Part shown: positions 42,850 to 51,137 of the stretch, piece after piece | How the letters are laid out: each line of letters opens with the position of its first letter | Position numbering within the stretch: the stretch's first letter is position 1 | Assembly (NCBI GenBank): GCA_017512725.1 | Contig: JAFWEW010000040.1 | Location: forward strand, 1-64,000 | DNA: 64,000 nt | Source of the DNA: Solobacterium sp. | Lineage (GTDB): Bacteria > Bacillota_I > Bacilli_A > Erysipelotrichales > Erysipelotrichaceae | Direction: 5' to 3' | Translations under genes and position numbers: made by a program | The notes under the pieces: model-generated | The model's input: the letters and a program-made list of their open reading frames with translations, nothing else | Told to the model about the DNA's origin: nothing | The model's database searches: none

Positions 42850-42905
42850 AACAACTCTCCTGTTCTGTATTATAATTACATCATATTTTGAGCTTGGAGG
42901 CAGTT

Positions 42906-43370
42906 ATGTTTCGTAGAATCCTGTGTGCTTTATTCGTAATGGTTCTGTTCACCGGCTGTTCGGCCACTTCTGCCGGCAGTGCCGTAAAAGATATTCAGTC
43001 GGTTGATGATCTGACCGCGCTTCTGCAGTCGCACATGTCCGGTTCGGATGTACAGACCAAAAATGTTCTGGTTACCTTACTGCGTCTGGATCCGGATTCG
43101 ATCATTGACGCAAAGGCGGTCTTTGAAAAAGGCGAAACCGGAAAACTCGCAATCGTCATTCTCGCAAAAGATGATGAAGCTGCACTGGAGGCAGGCGACC
43201 GGCTGAATTATTATCTTTCGACGCTGCAGAATTCCGCTGCCCAGTACAACACCGACGCACTGGAGATGATCCGGAACGGATATATCTACACCCGGGATAA
43301 TGTGACCGTACTGGTGATCAGTGATGACATTGATGCCGTTAAGGCAGAGCTTGCAGAATACTTTTCTTAA
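42906..43370 (+). CDS. lipoprotein with DUF4358-like domain
   Basis: A 154-residue lipoprotein. The signal peptide ends in lipobox FTGC with Cys18, followed by a Ser/Ala linker. The body (about 30-154) has the alternating short helices and strands of a DUF4358-type domain (VFEKGETGKLAIVILAKDDEAA, RNGYIYTRDNVTVLVISDD). GGAGG lies 5 bases before the ATG at 42906; a longer reading from 42888 would add residues ahead of the signal peptide and is rejected. Its start is divergent from the hydrolase-like frame. A strong terminator follows. Function unknown. Confidence 0.8.
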   Translation: MFRRILCALFVMVLFTGCSATSAGSAVKDIQSVDDLTALLQSHMSGSDVQTKNVLVTLLRLDPDSIIDAKAVFEKGETGKLAIVILAKDDEAALEAGDRLNYYLSTLQNSAAQYNTDALEMIRNGYIYTRDNVTVLVISDDIDAVKAELAEYFS

Positions 43371-43393
43371 TCCACTGCTTATACACTGCATGG

Positions 43394-43451
43394 AAACTGT
43401 CAGATTGAGGAAACCGGGATAATGATTGTCCCGTCCGTTCTGACAGTTTTT
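43394..43451 (+). terminator. rho-independent terminator
   Basis: AAACTGTCAGA and TCTGACAGTTT arms (11 bp), an inner GGGA/TCCC pair and five T, 24 bases after the lipoprotein gene. Confidence 0.88.
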
Positions 43452-43898
43452 CTGTTGTACAGACAATCGCATCTGTGGCTTTTCCATAATTGGGATTGAT
43501 CACTGCTTTTTTCACGAATCATGTATCTCATTCAGCGATTGTATCTCTCTTCCAAAAGCTGCTGGTCCGGTTAACAAACATAGTTAAAAATTGATAAAGT
43601 GAAGAAGAGACTTGTGATGAAAGACTGACCATCGGAAGACCAGGGATTCCCTGATGCCGCTTGTCGACGTCCTGCAGTTCAAACGGACAGATGACACAAC
43701 AAAGGGATAGCCTTGCGATGCGGATGTCATTCTGTTTCTGTCATCCGACTGCCAGAACATTTATAGAAGGATATGTTTCCTATATCACAGACTGATGCTA
43801 AGACGCCTTACATGGCTGTACTTGCGGGAAACATAATCTGTCATTCCAGCATGATCGCGCAGATTTAACTATCCGTAAAACGAAATGGAATAAGACAT
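43452..43898 (+). other. long non-coding leader of the TIR cluster
   Basis: About 450 bases without a credible reading frame between a terminator and the first gene of the TIR cluster. Local hairpins are visible: CAGGG-ATT-CCCTG at 43642-43654, flanked by CATC/GATG, and CGGATG/CATCCG at 43722-43748. The sequence could hold a structured RNA or a long 5' leader of the operon. No match to a known riboswitch or terminator is recognised. Confidence 0.4.
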
Positions 43899-44348
43899 AT
43901 GCCAACTGATAATAATGAACAACTTGTGAACAGAATCGGCAGAATTTGGACAGATTTTTTCAGGGAAGATGAGAAAAAAAGAAGACAATTAACAGACCAT
44001 TCCTTTGAATTCATCATCGATGATATCAGTTCTGGCTGGGAGTACGTCCGTATCGTTCTGGATGAAGAGACTGAACGAAAGTACCGGGTCAGCTATATCG
44101 GTCCGACGGTAAAGAGTTTTGTAAGGACGGTGATGACGGCAGGTCCGATTCAGCTTACCGAATTTGTATGGCTTGATGAGCCGAGTTATATCAAATATCC
44201 CTGGCTTTTTTCGCGTCAAAACGACGCAATCCATATCGAAGCACCGGATATTGAAGAAGGTTTCTTTCTGTATTACGAGTATTTTAAGGCTCAGGTCAGA
44301 AAAGGATTCGAATATATGTACAAATGGGAAGTCGTCGGCATTGACTGA
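43899..44348 (+). CDS. unknown soluble protein at the head of the TIR cluster
   Basis: A 149-residue protein with no membrane helix. The first half is charged and helical (NEQLVNRIGRIWTDFFRE), the second is rich in Tyr, Phe, Glu and Asp and likely beta-strand. I recognise no family. GGAATAAG is a weak ribosome site 6 bases upstream. It shares strand and tight spacing with a small membrane protein gene (1 base) and two TIR genes, so it is part of the same operon; composition is A+T-rich like theirs. A sensor, inhibitor or immunity role in that system is possible but only inferred from position. Confidence 0.65.
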   Translation: MPTDNNEQLVNRIGRIWTDFFREDEKKRRQLTDHSFEFIIDDISSGWEYVRIVLDEETERKYRVSYIGPTVKSFVRTVMTAGPIQLTEFVWLDEPSYIKYPWLFSRQNDAIHIEAPDIEEGFFLYYEYFKAQVRKGFEYMYKWEVVGID

Positions 44349-44349
44349 T

Positions 44350-44592
44350 ATGGAAGGATGGATGCTTATATATCTGGCCATGATTGCCGGCTTCTGTTAT
44401 ATTGCCACCGCAAGTGAACTTGAAGGAAGGTTTGCCTGCGGCATCGCTTTGTTCATAATCGGATTTTTAAGTGTGTGGATGATCGGCAGGATCATCGTGA
44501 ATCCGGAAAACAGAATCTGGGCCATCGTCATCCTGACATGTAATATCGCAGCGATAATATACACTGTGATCCATATGATAAGAAGCAGATGA
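44350..44592 (+). CDS. small membrane protein of the TIR cluster
   Basis: An 80-residue protein, almost wholly hydrophobic, with three helices (about 4-20, 27-48 and 56-75) and an HMIRSR tail. It starts 1 base after the stop of the previous gene and ends 13 bases before the single-TIR gene. The ATG chosen (MEGWMLIYLA) lacks a good ribosome site, as expected if translation is coupled. Small membrane proteins are common effectors in anti-phage or abortive-infection operons next to a sensor or TIR enzyme. No family is recognised. Confidence 0.65.
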   Translation: MEGWMLIYLAMIAGFCYIATASELEGRFACGIALFIIGFLSVWMIGRIIVNPENRIWAIVILTCNIAAIIYTVIHMIRSR

Positions 44593-44605
44593 AAAGGAGC
44601 GAAAA

Positions 44606-44947
44606 ATGACACAATACATATTCCTTTCTCATTCACAGAATGACATCCAAAAAGTACGGAAGGTAAGGGATTATCTGGAACAATATTCCTTTGAGCCGAT
44701 CCTTTTTAATCTGAAGTGTCTGACGGATTCCGATGAACTGAGCAGTCTGGTCAAAAGAGAGATTCAGGCCAGAAAGTGGTTTTTGTATCTGCACAGCAAA
44801 AATGCCGCAAAATCACCAAGAGTACAGGCTGAAGTTTCATATGCCGGTAATATACAAGACAAACAGATTTTCAAGCTCAATCTTGATGAAACCTGGTTCC
44901 TGCAGAAGATTGCATTGAACCGGATGATTAAGAAGATGAAAGGATGA
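44606..44947 (+). CDS. single TIR-domain protein
   Basis: A 113-residue protein that is just a TIR domain. The start IFLSHSQND resembles the first strand and loop of TIR, helix A follows (VRKVRDYLEQYSFEPILFN), and KNAAKSPRVQAEVSYA carries the Glu (residue 76) in the place of the NADase glutamate of bacterial and SARM1-type TIRs. Conserved Trp in the segment is absent, unlike the partner. AAGGAG lies 8 bases before the ATG. It may cleave NAD+ or make a signal nucleotide, or be a non-catalytic adaptor. It directly precedes the tandem-TIR gene. Confidence 0.8.
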   Translation: MTQYIFLSHSQNDIQKVRKVRDYLEQYSFEPILFNLKCLTDSDELSSLVKREIQARKWFLYLHSKNAAKSPRVQAEVSYAGNIQDKQIFKLNLDETWFLQKIALNRMIKKMKG

Positions 44948-44964
44948 AACCGTGGTGAACAATA

Positions 44965-45780
44965 ATGAACAACAATGAGTCTTTCTTTAACAGCGTGGGC
45001 GGCGGCTCCGTTTTCATCTCCCATTCCCACCACGATCTTCCAAAAGTCAGAAAGATACGAAATTTCCTGGAGGAAAATGGTTTTGATCCACTCTGTTTTT
45101 TCATGCAGTGTCTCAGTGATGAAGATGAGATCGAAGATCTTCTTAAACGGGAGATCGATGCCAGGGAATGGTTTGCCTTTATGGAGAGCGAGAATTCTCT
45201 GCAGTCTGCCTGGGTCAGGAAAGAACGAGATTATATTGTCCAGAAAAGCGACAAGAAAGTACTTTTTTACAAGCTGCGAAATGAGAGTTCTCCGGAAGAT
45301 ATCGCAAGAAGCATCATGGATCACATGACGGTGTATGTCTGTTATTCCGCAAGGGAAAAAGAATATGGAAGTGCTGTCGCAGGGTTTCTTAAGAATATGG
45401 ACTTCTGTGTATACGACCGCTGTGAAGAGGATGAGCCAAAGGATTTTAATTATTATTTCTCACAGGAATATCAGAAAAAAACAGAGCAGGCAATCAGAGA
45501 AGCTGCTCAGCATGGATGTTTCCTCTTTCTTATGACCAGAAAGTCAATGCAGGCCAAGCTCATGCTCAGTGAACTCAGATACGCAATGAATATTGGAGCC
45601 AGTATCGCTGTCGCTTTTATAAGAGTAAGCCCATGGGATCTGCCAGACGAACTGATGCTGCTTTTGGCCGATGCTTCCACAGAAGAAATTGACGAAGATG
45701 AACAGACCGGCTTAATACAGATTGCTTCACTCGTCGGCAGAACGCTTCTCAACAAAGATACCGGAAAATCTGACAGCTGA
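44965..45780 (+). CDS. tandem TIR-domain protein
   Basis: A 271-residue protein with two TIR units. The first (about 14-105) has VFISHSHHD and SENSLQSAWVRKE with Glu87 in the catalytic position. It aligns with the single-TIR protein upstream (KVRKIRNFLEENGFDP; LKREIDAREWF). The second (about 120-265) has TVYVCYSAREKEYG and TRKSMQAKLMLSE with Glu203. A two-TIR fusion without a sensor domain such as SIR2, NLR or SAVED is unusual. It follows the single-TIR gene by 17 bases and ends before a bidirectional terminator, so it closes the cluster. Catalytic activity is predicted, not shown. Confidence 0.85.
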   Translation: MNNNESFFNSVGGGSVFISHSHHDLPKVRKIRNFLEENGFDPLCFFMQCLSDEDEIEDLLKREIDAREWFAFMESENSLQSAWVRKERDYIVQKSDKKVLFYKLRNESSPEDIARSIMDHMTVYVCYSAREKEYGSAVAGFLKNMDFCVYDRCEEDEPKDFNYYFSQEYQKKTEQAIREAAQHGCFLFLMTRKSMQAKLMLSELRYAMNIGASIAVAFIRVSPWDLPDELMLLLADASTEEIDEDEQTGLIQIASLVGRTLLNKDTGKSDS

Positions 45781-45852
45781 AAGAATCCGGATATCGGATA
45801 CAAAAGAGATGAAGTCGTTGTGTTTTTCTGTTATTCATCATTTTTCACCGTA

Positions 45853-45910
45853 GAAAAAAAAAAGAACATCACAATTCCGGGTAGATTCATTCCCTCTTCC
45901 TTGTGATGTT
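45853..45910. terminator. bidirectional terminator
   Basis: AACATCACAA (45865-45874) and TTGTGATGTT (45901-45910) arms with a 10-base A-run on one side and TTTT on the other. It separates the TIR cluster from the convergent peptidase gene. Confidence 0.85.
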
Positions 45911-45943
45911 TTTTACTCGACAGGATTCCTTTCTGCGCCGCTT

Positions 45944-48826
45944 TCAGATGTTTTTGATGTCCTGAATGCCGCAGCTTTCCAGGCCTTCCTTCGAACCTAC
46001 AATACACACGGTGCCTTCCTTCAGACACTGCTTCATGGCCTCTGCGATCCGCTTGAGATCTTCTGAGGTTGCAGACAGGATTTCCTGACGGATCTGTTTC
46101 CGCACTTCATAATTGATCCCGCTGAACCATCTGCCGTCACTGGAACGGATCTTTGCGGCCGGCGACTGCAATGGTTCGGCAGCTGCGATCGTACCGATGA
46201 TATAGGAAGTCAGATCGGTCTGTTCTTCTGCAATCCCGTTCAGATAATCTGCCGCTCCCTGATAGACCTTCAGGGAGTTATCAGGGGTCGGGTCACGATA
46301 GCTCCAGCAGGCGATATTGCCGCTCGGACTTGCCGCAAAGCCGGTTCCATACGCACCGCCCTTGACGCGGATCTCGTTCCAGAGATAACCAAATGTCAGC
46401 ATCTGCGCTGCTACACGCAGTGCTCCGCAGTAGGCAAAGTCATACTTCTGCATGTTGTTTCCGACCGCTGCGTAGCAGATCTGTGCCGGTACCTGAATGC
46501 CTTCATCCGCTGCATCAAGCAGATGGAAATGTACTTTGCAGCGGCGGGCATCGGTAACCGGAAGAGCCTCGATCAGCCGTTCTGCTTCCTTCAGATAGTC
46601 TTCTCCGCTGATACTGAGAGTCAGTCTGGAAGCGGCAAACAGTTCTTCCACATACATGGCGCAGTTGTTCAGCACTTCTTCAAAGCGCTCGTCATAATGT
46701 TCGGTCAGATCCCGGATATAGGAAGCGGCACGGTAGCCGTTAAAGCTTTCCTTTGCAAGACTCTCTGCACTGCTTCTTGCGCCGATGCGGAGAACCGAAG
46801 CCGCATGACCGCCGTTGATCAGCATCTGCCGGTACTGTTCTCTGGACTGCTGCAGCAATGGCAGGATCGTTTCTTTCTCAAATACGGTCTTCTTCAGAAT
46901 CTCCAGAATCAGATCAACCGCCTTGGATACATTCTGGGCGAGCACGGAACAGGATACCCCGAAGACCGGATAACAGGTTTCCTTTTCCCGGTTCACCGTA
47001 TACGCATCGGTAAAGAACGTCAGTACACCAAGGTTCCCCCGGATCTCTTCCTGCAGTTCCTGCAGGGAATGATCTTCCGTACGCAGACGGGTCAAGAGAT
47101 CCGCCAGAAGAGATACTTCCGGAAGATGTTCTCCGGTTACTCCTGCCAGATTGAAATACAGGTTCAGGTAAACAACCCCATTGTCGCTCTTTGGGTACAG
47201 CAGTACCGGTACACCGTGGAGCTCCCGTTCTTCCGGTTCACTCGGTTTCGGGTCGCGTTCCACATCCGTCAGTAACAGCTTCGGCAGAGTTGCCTTCTGT
47301 TCGGGTGTATCTTCTGCCGCCTGCCACTCATCCAGGATCTTGTTCTTCTCAATCAGATCAAGTACTTCTTCTCCCCAGGATGCCCGTGCTTTTTTCAGCC
47401 GTTCGGTTTCGGCTTCCTGCCGCTTTGCGGCAAGACCCTGATCCGGTACGGCCACGATCATGGACAGTGTATCTTCCTCGAGCAGTCCTTCCTTCAGCAG
47501 TTCTTCAAAATAGCCGGTATCTGCCTTCTGCCGCAGTTCTTCATACCGATGACCGGAGGAAAGGAACAGCGCCGGATCGCCGCCGTAGTTCCAGGACCGG
47601 TATGCGGTCGCTGCCAGCATGACTCCGGCCGGTTCTTTCCGTTCCCGATAGAAGAATTCCATCTGGTTCAGGATCGCCTTCAGTTCATTCTTCCGGAGTC
47701 CGTTATCCACCAGCTCCTGAATTGTTTCCCGGATACAGGCACGGATCGCATCTTTCTTTTCCGCATCCGTATTGCGGATCACCAGCAGCAGATACGGCTG
47801 GTACAGTTCATCCATGACTTCCAGTTCCACATCCTGTCCAAGCTGACGGGAGAGAATGGCTTTCTTAAGCGGTGCTTCGTTGGAACCGGTCAGTACCGTA
47901 GAGAGCACCCGCCATGCCAGCTGTTTTTCCACATCATCGTAGGAACATAACAGTTTCCCGAACGCGATCTCCGTCTTTTCCTTCGGGTCTTCATCACTGC
48001 CGATCTCATACGGTACTTCCGTATTGACCGCAGGACGCACACTCTGGGATGCAATCGGGAACTCCATGTTTTCATTCTCGTATTCATCAAAGAAGGAGTT
48101 GATCTTCTCCAGTGCCGCATCGATATCCAGATCCCCGTCCAGGAATGTCCGGGAATTGGACGGATGATAGTATTTCGCATGGGACGCAAGGAACTGCTCA
48201 TAGCTGAGATCCGTGATCTTCTCCGGATCTCCTCCTGAGACAAACCGGTAACAGTTATCCGGGAACAGGACCCGGCCTGCCTCAGTCATGATCACTTCAT
48301 CGACAGACGAAAACGCACCTTTCATCTCATTGAGCACAACACCCTTGTATACCGGTTCTTCTTCCTCGGAGCGGATCTCATAATGCCATCCCTCCTGATA
48401 GAAGATATTCGGGTTCGTATAGATCGCAGGGTGCAGTACCGCATCCAGGTAGACATCCATCAGGTTCAGATAATCCTGGGGATTCCGGCTGGAAACCGGA
48501 TAGATTGTTTTATCCGGATAGGTCATCGCATTCAGAAATGTCTGCATCGAACTCTTTAAGAGATCCACAAACGGTTCCCTTACCGGATACTTTCTGGATC
48601 CGTTCAATACGGAATGTTCACAGATGTGAAAGACGCCGCTGTCATCTTCCGGTATCGTCTTGAAGCCAATGCAGAAGGTCTTGTTTTCATCCTTCCGCTT
48701 CAGCCACGCAAGCTCTGCCCCGGTCTTGTCATGCGTCATTTCATACAGGGTTCCATTGCAGTCTGCGATTTCCCGGATCCGGTTCACCGTAAACCCGTGA
48801 AGTCTGTCGTTTTCTTTTAATATCAT
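45944..48826 (-). CDS. M16C zinc metallopeptidase (PreP-like)
   Basis: A 960-residue peptidase of the insulinase M16C subfamily, which degrades peptides inside a closed two-half chamber. The inverted zinc motif HICEH gives His67, Glu70 and His71; the third zinc ligand is likely the Glu in VVLNEMKGAF near residue 167. Length and both halves agree with presequence peptidase-type enzymes, cytosolic in bacteria. Downstream half domains lack the zinc motif, as expected. The gene is monocistronic, with a bidirectional terminator behind it. Its natural substrates in bacteria are peptides, perhaps released signal or leader peptides. Confidence 0.93.
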   Translation of the reverse strand: MILKENDRLHGFTVNRIREIADCNGTLYEMTHDKTGAELAWLKRKDENKTFCIGFKTIPEDDSGVFHICEHSVLNGSRKYPVREPFVDLLKSSMQTFLNAMTYPDKTIYPVSSRNPQDYLNLMDVYLDAVLHPAIYTNPNIFYQEGWHYEIRSEEEEPVYKGVVLNEMKGAFSSVDEVIMTEAGRVLFPDNCYRFVSGGDPEKITDLSYEQFLASHAKYYHPSNSRTFLDGDLDIDAALEKINSFFDEYENENMEFPIASQSVRPAVNTEVPYEIGSDEDPKEKTEIAFGKLLCSYDDVEKQLAWRVLSTVLTGSNEAPLKKAILSRQLGQDVELEVMDELYQPYLLLVIRNTDAEKKDAIRACIRETIQELVDNGLRKNELKAILNQMEFFYRERKEPAGVMLAATAYRSWNYGGDPALFLSSGHRYEELRQKADTGYFEELLKEGLLEEDTLSMIVAVPDQGLAAKRQEAETERLKKARASWGEEVLDLIEKNKILDEWQAAEDTPEQKATLPKLLLTDVERDPKPSEPEERELHGVPVLLYPKSDNGVVYLNLYFNLAGVTGEHLPEVSLLADLLTRLRTEDHSLQELQEEIRGNLGVLTFFTDAYTVNREKETCYPVFGVSCSVLAQNVSKAVDLILEILKKTVFEKETILPLLQQSREQYRQMLINGGHAASVLRIGARSSAESLAKESFNGYRAASYIRDLTEHYDERFEEVLNNCAMYVEELFAASRLTLSISGEDYLKEAERLIEALPVTDARRCKVHFHLLDAADEGIQVPAQICYAAVGNNMQKYDFAYCGALRVAAQMLTFGYLWNEIRVKGGAYGTGFAASPSGNIACWSYRDPTPDNSLKVYQGAADYLNGIAEEQTDLTSYIIGTIAAAEPLQSPAAKIRSSDGRWFSGINYEVRKQIRQEILSATSEDLKRIAEAMKQCLKEGTVCIVGSKEGLESCGIQDIKNI

Positions 48827-48882
48827 GGTGTTTTTTCTCCGTCGCTAACAGTGTAACACAGGTTACGTGTATCCCCGGAGAA

Positions 48883-49131
48883 TCACAGAAAACGGATCTC
48901 AAAACTCTGATGGTCACAGTCTTCTTCCATTACCAGATCCATCTTGATCCGGTCTGCCCCGCATGGTTGCATCGCTGCCCGTTTCACCTGGATCCCGCAG
49001 CTGCGCAGGTACCGTTCCAACAGACCCGGCTCCTGTTCCATCACTTTCGTAAAGGTAGCAGGAGAAACCTCTCCAATGTCATGAATCTGATCCAGTATGT
49101 AGTTATGAAGCTGCTGTTCGTTTTCGCTCAT
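48883..49131 (-). CDS. small protein of unknown function
   Basis: An 82-residue protein, acidic and soluble, with helical N-terminus (MSENEQQLHNYILDQIHDIG) and Cys45, Cys57 and Cys72. GGAGGGAA lies 3-5 bases upstream of the ATG, an unusually good ribosome site. It is 56 bases upstream of the M16C peptidase gene on the same strand, so the two may be co-transcribed. No family is recognised. Confidence 0.65.
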   Translation of the reverse strand: MSENEQQLHNYILDQIHDIGEVSPATFTKVMEQEPGLLERYLRSCGIQVKRAAMQPCGADRIKMDLVMEEDCDHQSFEIRFL

Positions 49132-49231
49132 AGTTCCCTCCGCTTTACTCTTAGTGCTGCTGAAGAAAAATCCCCGGCAAAAATCACCGGTTCAGACCGT
49201 CCTGCGCTGTGGTATATTGGCATCGACATTG

Positions 49232-49278
49232 AGAGCGGTCCATTGACCGGTATTATGAAAGTACCGGATGACCGCTCT
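49232..49278 (+). promoter_or_regulatory. nested hairpin in the leader of the flavoprotein gene
   Basis: Outer arms AGAGCGGTC (49232-49240) and GACCGCTCT (49270-49278), inner arms CCGGTA (49247-49252) and TACCGG (49262-49267). All four are perfect. The structure ends just before the GAGGAA ribosome site. No T-run follows, so it is not a terminator. It may control translation. Confidence 0.5.
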
Positions 49279-49298
49279 GTAATTAGAGGAACTGACTG

Positions 49299-50885
49299 AT
49301 GATCGAACTGGAGCTGCGGATGCCGATTCAAGAAACGGCAGATCCGATCGAAGCCGCAATCAAAAAATATAAACTGAACCGGGCCGGAATTCATTCCGCT
49401 TCGATTACCCACCGTTCTCTGGATGCACGGGCAAACCGGGAAGCGGTCTATCTTTACCAGATTCGTTTTGAGACTGCACAGGAAGCAGAACTGATCCGGA
49501 AACTGAAAGGCAGGGCACGTCTGGTCACACCCTTCCATTATCAGGTTCCGGAATCGGGTGATGTTCCCCTTTCTTCCCGCCCGGTCATTGTCGGCTTTGG
49601 CCCCTGCGGGATGGCCGCAGGACTGCTGCTGGCAAGAAAAGGCTACCGGCCGCTGATTCTGGAACAGGGACCTTCGATCCATGAGCGTAAACAGGCAGTA
49701 GAAGAATACTGGAAGACCGGGATCCTCGACAAACGCCGCAATGTGCAGTTTGGTGAAGGCGGAGCCGGAGCGTTTTCCGATGGAAAGCTGACGACCCGGA
49801 TCAAGGATCCCCGGGTGGAACTGATACTGCAGGAACTGATCAGGGCAGGCGCAGATCCTTCGATCGCCTGGCTGAATCATCCGCATATCGGAACTGACGC
49901 ATTTATTGATATCAATATTACGATCCGCAAAGAGATCGAACGGCTTGGGGGAGAGATTCGTTTTAATACTAAACTGACGGATATCGATACCGACGGTGAA
50001 CGGATCACAGCTGTCCATACCGATGCGGGAGAAGAAATCCCATGCGAGGCGTTGTTACTGGCACTTGGAAACAGTGCCAGAGATACCTTCCGCATGCTGG
50101 ATGAGAGAAAGGTTCCCCTTTCTTCCAAGCAGTTTGCGGTAGGTCTGCGCTGTGAACATCTGCAGTCGTTTATCAACGCGAGACAATACCGTAATATCAA
50201 CGACTCTTCTTCCCTGCCGCCGGCAGAGTATCACCTTTCTCATACCTCAAGTCGGAAAAAAGGCGTCTACAGTTTCTGTATGTGCCCGGGCGGATATGTG
50301 ATCGCTGCCGCAAGTACACCAGGAACTACGGTAACCAACGGCATGTCCTACAGCAGGCGGGACGGCACCAATGCCAATTCCGCACTTGTCATACAGGTGG
50401 ATTCTTCCGATTACGGAGACGGCCTGTTTGACGGGATGATCTATCAGGAACATCTGGAAGAACTTGCGTACCGGCTGGGAGAACAGAAAGCGCCCTGTGA
50501 AACAATTGCGCATTATCTGGATCCTGCTAAGCCGAATGAACCCACTTCCGTTCAGCCGACCTATCCGCTTGGCGTAGTCATGACAGATCTTCATCCGCTG
50601 TTCCAGGAGCCCATCAATCAGTCTCTGGAAGAAATGTTACGGCATACGGAAACAATCTTCCCGGGATTTACCAAAGAAGGTGCACTGTTTACCGGCGTGG
50701 AAACCAGAACCAGTTCTCCGATCCGGATCCTCCGTGACATGCATACTTATGAAAGCAGTATTTCCGGTATCTTCCCTTCCGGAGAGGGAGCGGGTTATGC
50801 CGGAGGAATCGTCAGTTCCGCAATCGACGGGATCCGCTGTGCGGAAAAGATCATCGAGCGCTGGAAACCATCCGATATAGACTGA
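49299..50885 (+). CDS. FAD-dependent dehydrogenase-like protein (COG2509 type)
   Basis: A 528-residue flavoprotein. After an N-terminal domain (about 1-90) the FAD motif VGFGPCG (Gly99, Gly101, Gly104) begins, with LEQGPSIHERKQAVEEYWKTG and VQFGEGGAGAFSDGKLTTR, the marks of the uncharacterised COG2509 family. Later segments FCMCPGGYVIAA and EGAGYAGGIVSSA complete it. The reaction is not known; related proteins occur in many anaerobes. GAGGAACTGACTG precedes the ATG, and a nested hairpin lies just upstream. It is transcribed alone, divergent from the 82-residue gene. Confidence 0.9.
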   Translation: MIELELRMPIQETADPIEAAIKKYKLNRAGIHSASITHRSLDARANREAVYLYQIRFETAQEAELIRKLKGRARLVTPFHYQVPESGDVPLSSRPVIVGFGPCGMAAGLLLARKGYRPLILEQGPSIHERKQAVEEYWKTGILDKRRNVQFGEGGAGAFSDGKLTTRIKDPRVELILQELIRAGADPSIAWLNHPHIGTDAFIDINITIRKEIERLGGEIRFNTKLTDIDTDGERITAVHTDAGEEIPCEALLLALGNSARDTFRMLDERKVPLSSKQFAVGLRCEHLQSFINARQYRNINDSSSLPPAEYHLSHTSSRKKGVYSFCMCPGGYVIAAASTPGTTVTNGMSYSRRDGTNANSALVIQVDSSDYGDGLFDGMIYQEHLEELAYRLGEQKAPCETIAHYLDPAKPNEPTSVQPTYPLGVVMTDLHPLFQEPINQSLEEMLRHTETIFPGFTKEGALFTGVETRTSSPIRILRDMHTYESSISGIFPSGEGAGYAGGIVSSAIDGIRCAEKIIERWKPSDID

Positions 50886-51014
50886 ATATTCTGTTTACAA
50901 CTCAACAATGATTACTACGAAAAGAACGCATCATGAAAACAGCTCATTCTGATCATTCTCTGAAACTGCGGAAACAGCTTTTCTGTTATTACTGATGGTC
51001 ATCATGGCTGTATC

Positions 51015-51102
51015 CTCCGCAAACCCAACACAAAAATGTCATGCATGCATAGATTTTGGAATAAAGAAATACAGAGAACGCTGCCAATTTGGGTTTGCGG
51101 AG
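51015..51102. repeat. perfect 13-bp inverted repeat in a gene-free gap
   Basis: CTCCGCAAACCCA (51015-51027) and TGGGTTTGCGGAG (51090-51102) are exact inverse copies 62 bp apart. The enclosed sequence contains a palindrome ATGCATGCAT but no frame. The gap 50886-51137 has no gene. It could be the ends of a short mobile element remnant or a long-range hairpin downstream of the membrane gene. Confidence 0.6.
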
Positions 51103-51137
51103 TCGCTCTCTGCTTTATAATTCGTTTTTTTGTCTTT

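Noticed and set aside
49128-50018. 296-residue minus-strand frame opposite the flavoprotein
   Set aside because: It is the complement of a clearly coding FAD protein; a shadow caused by codon bias.
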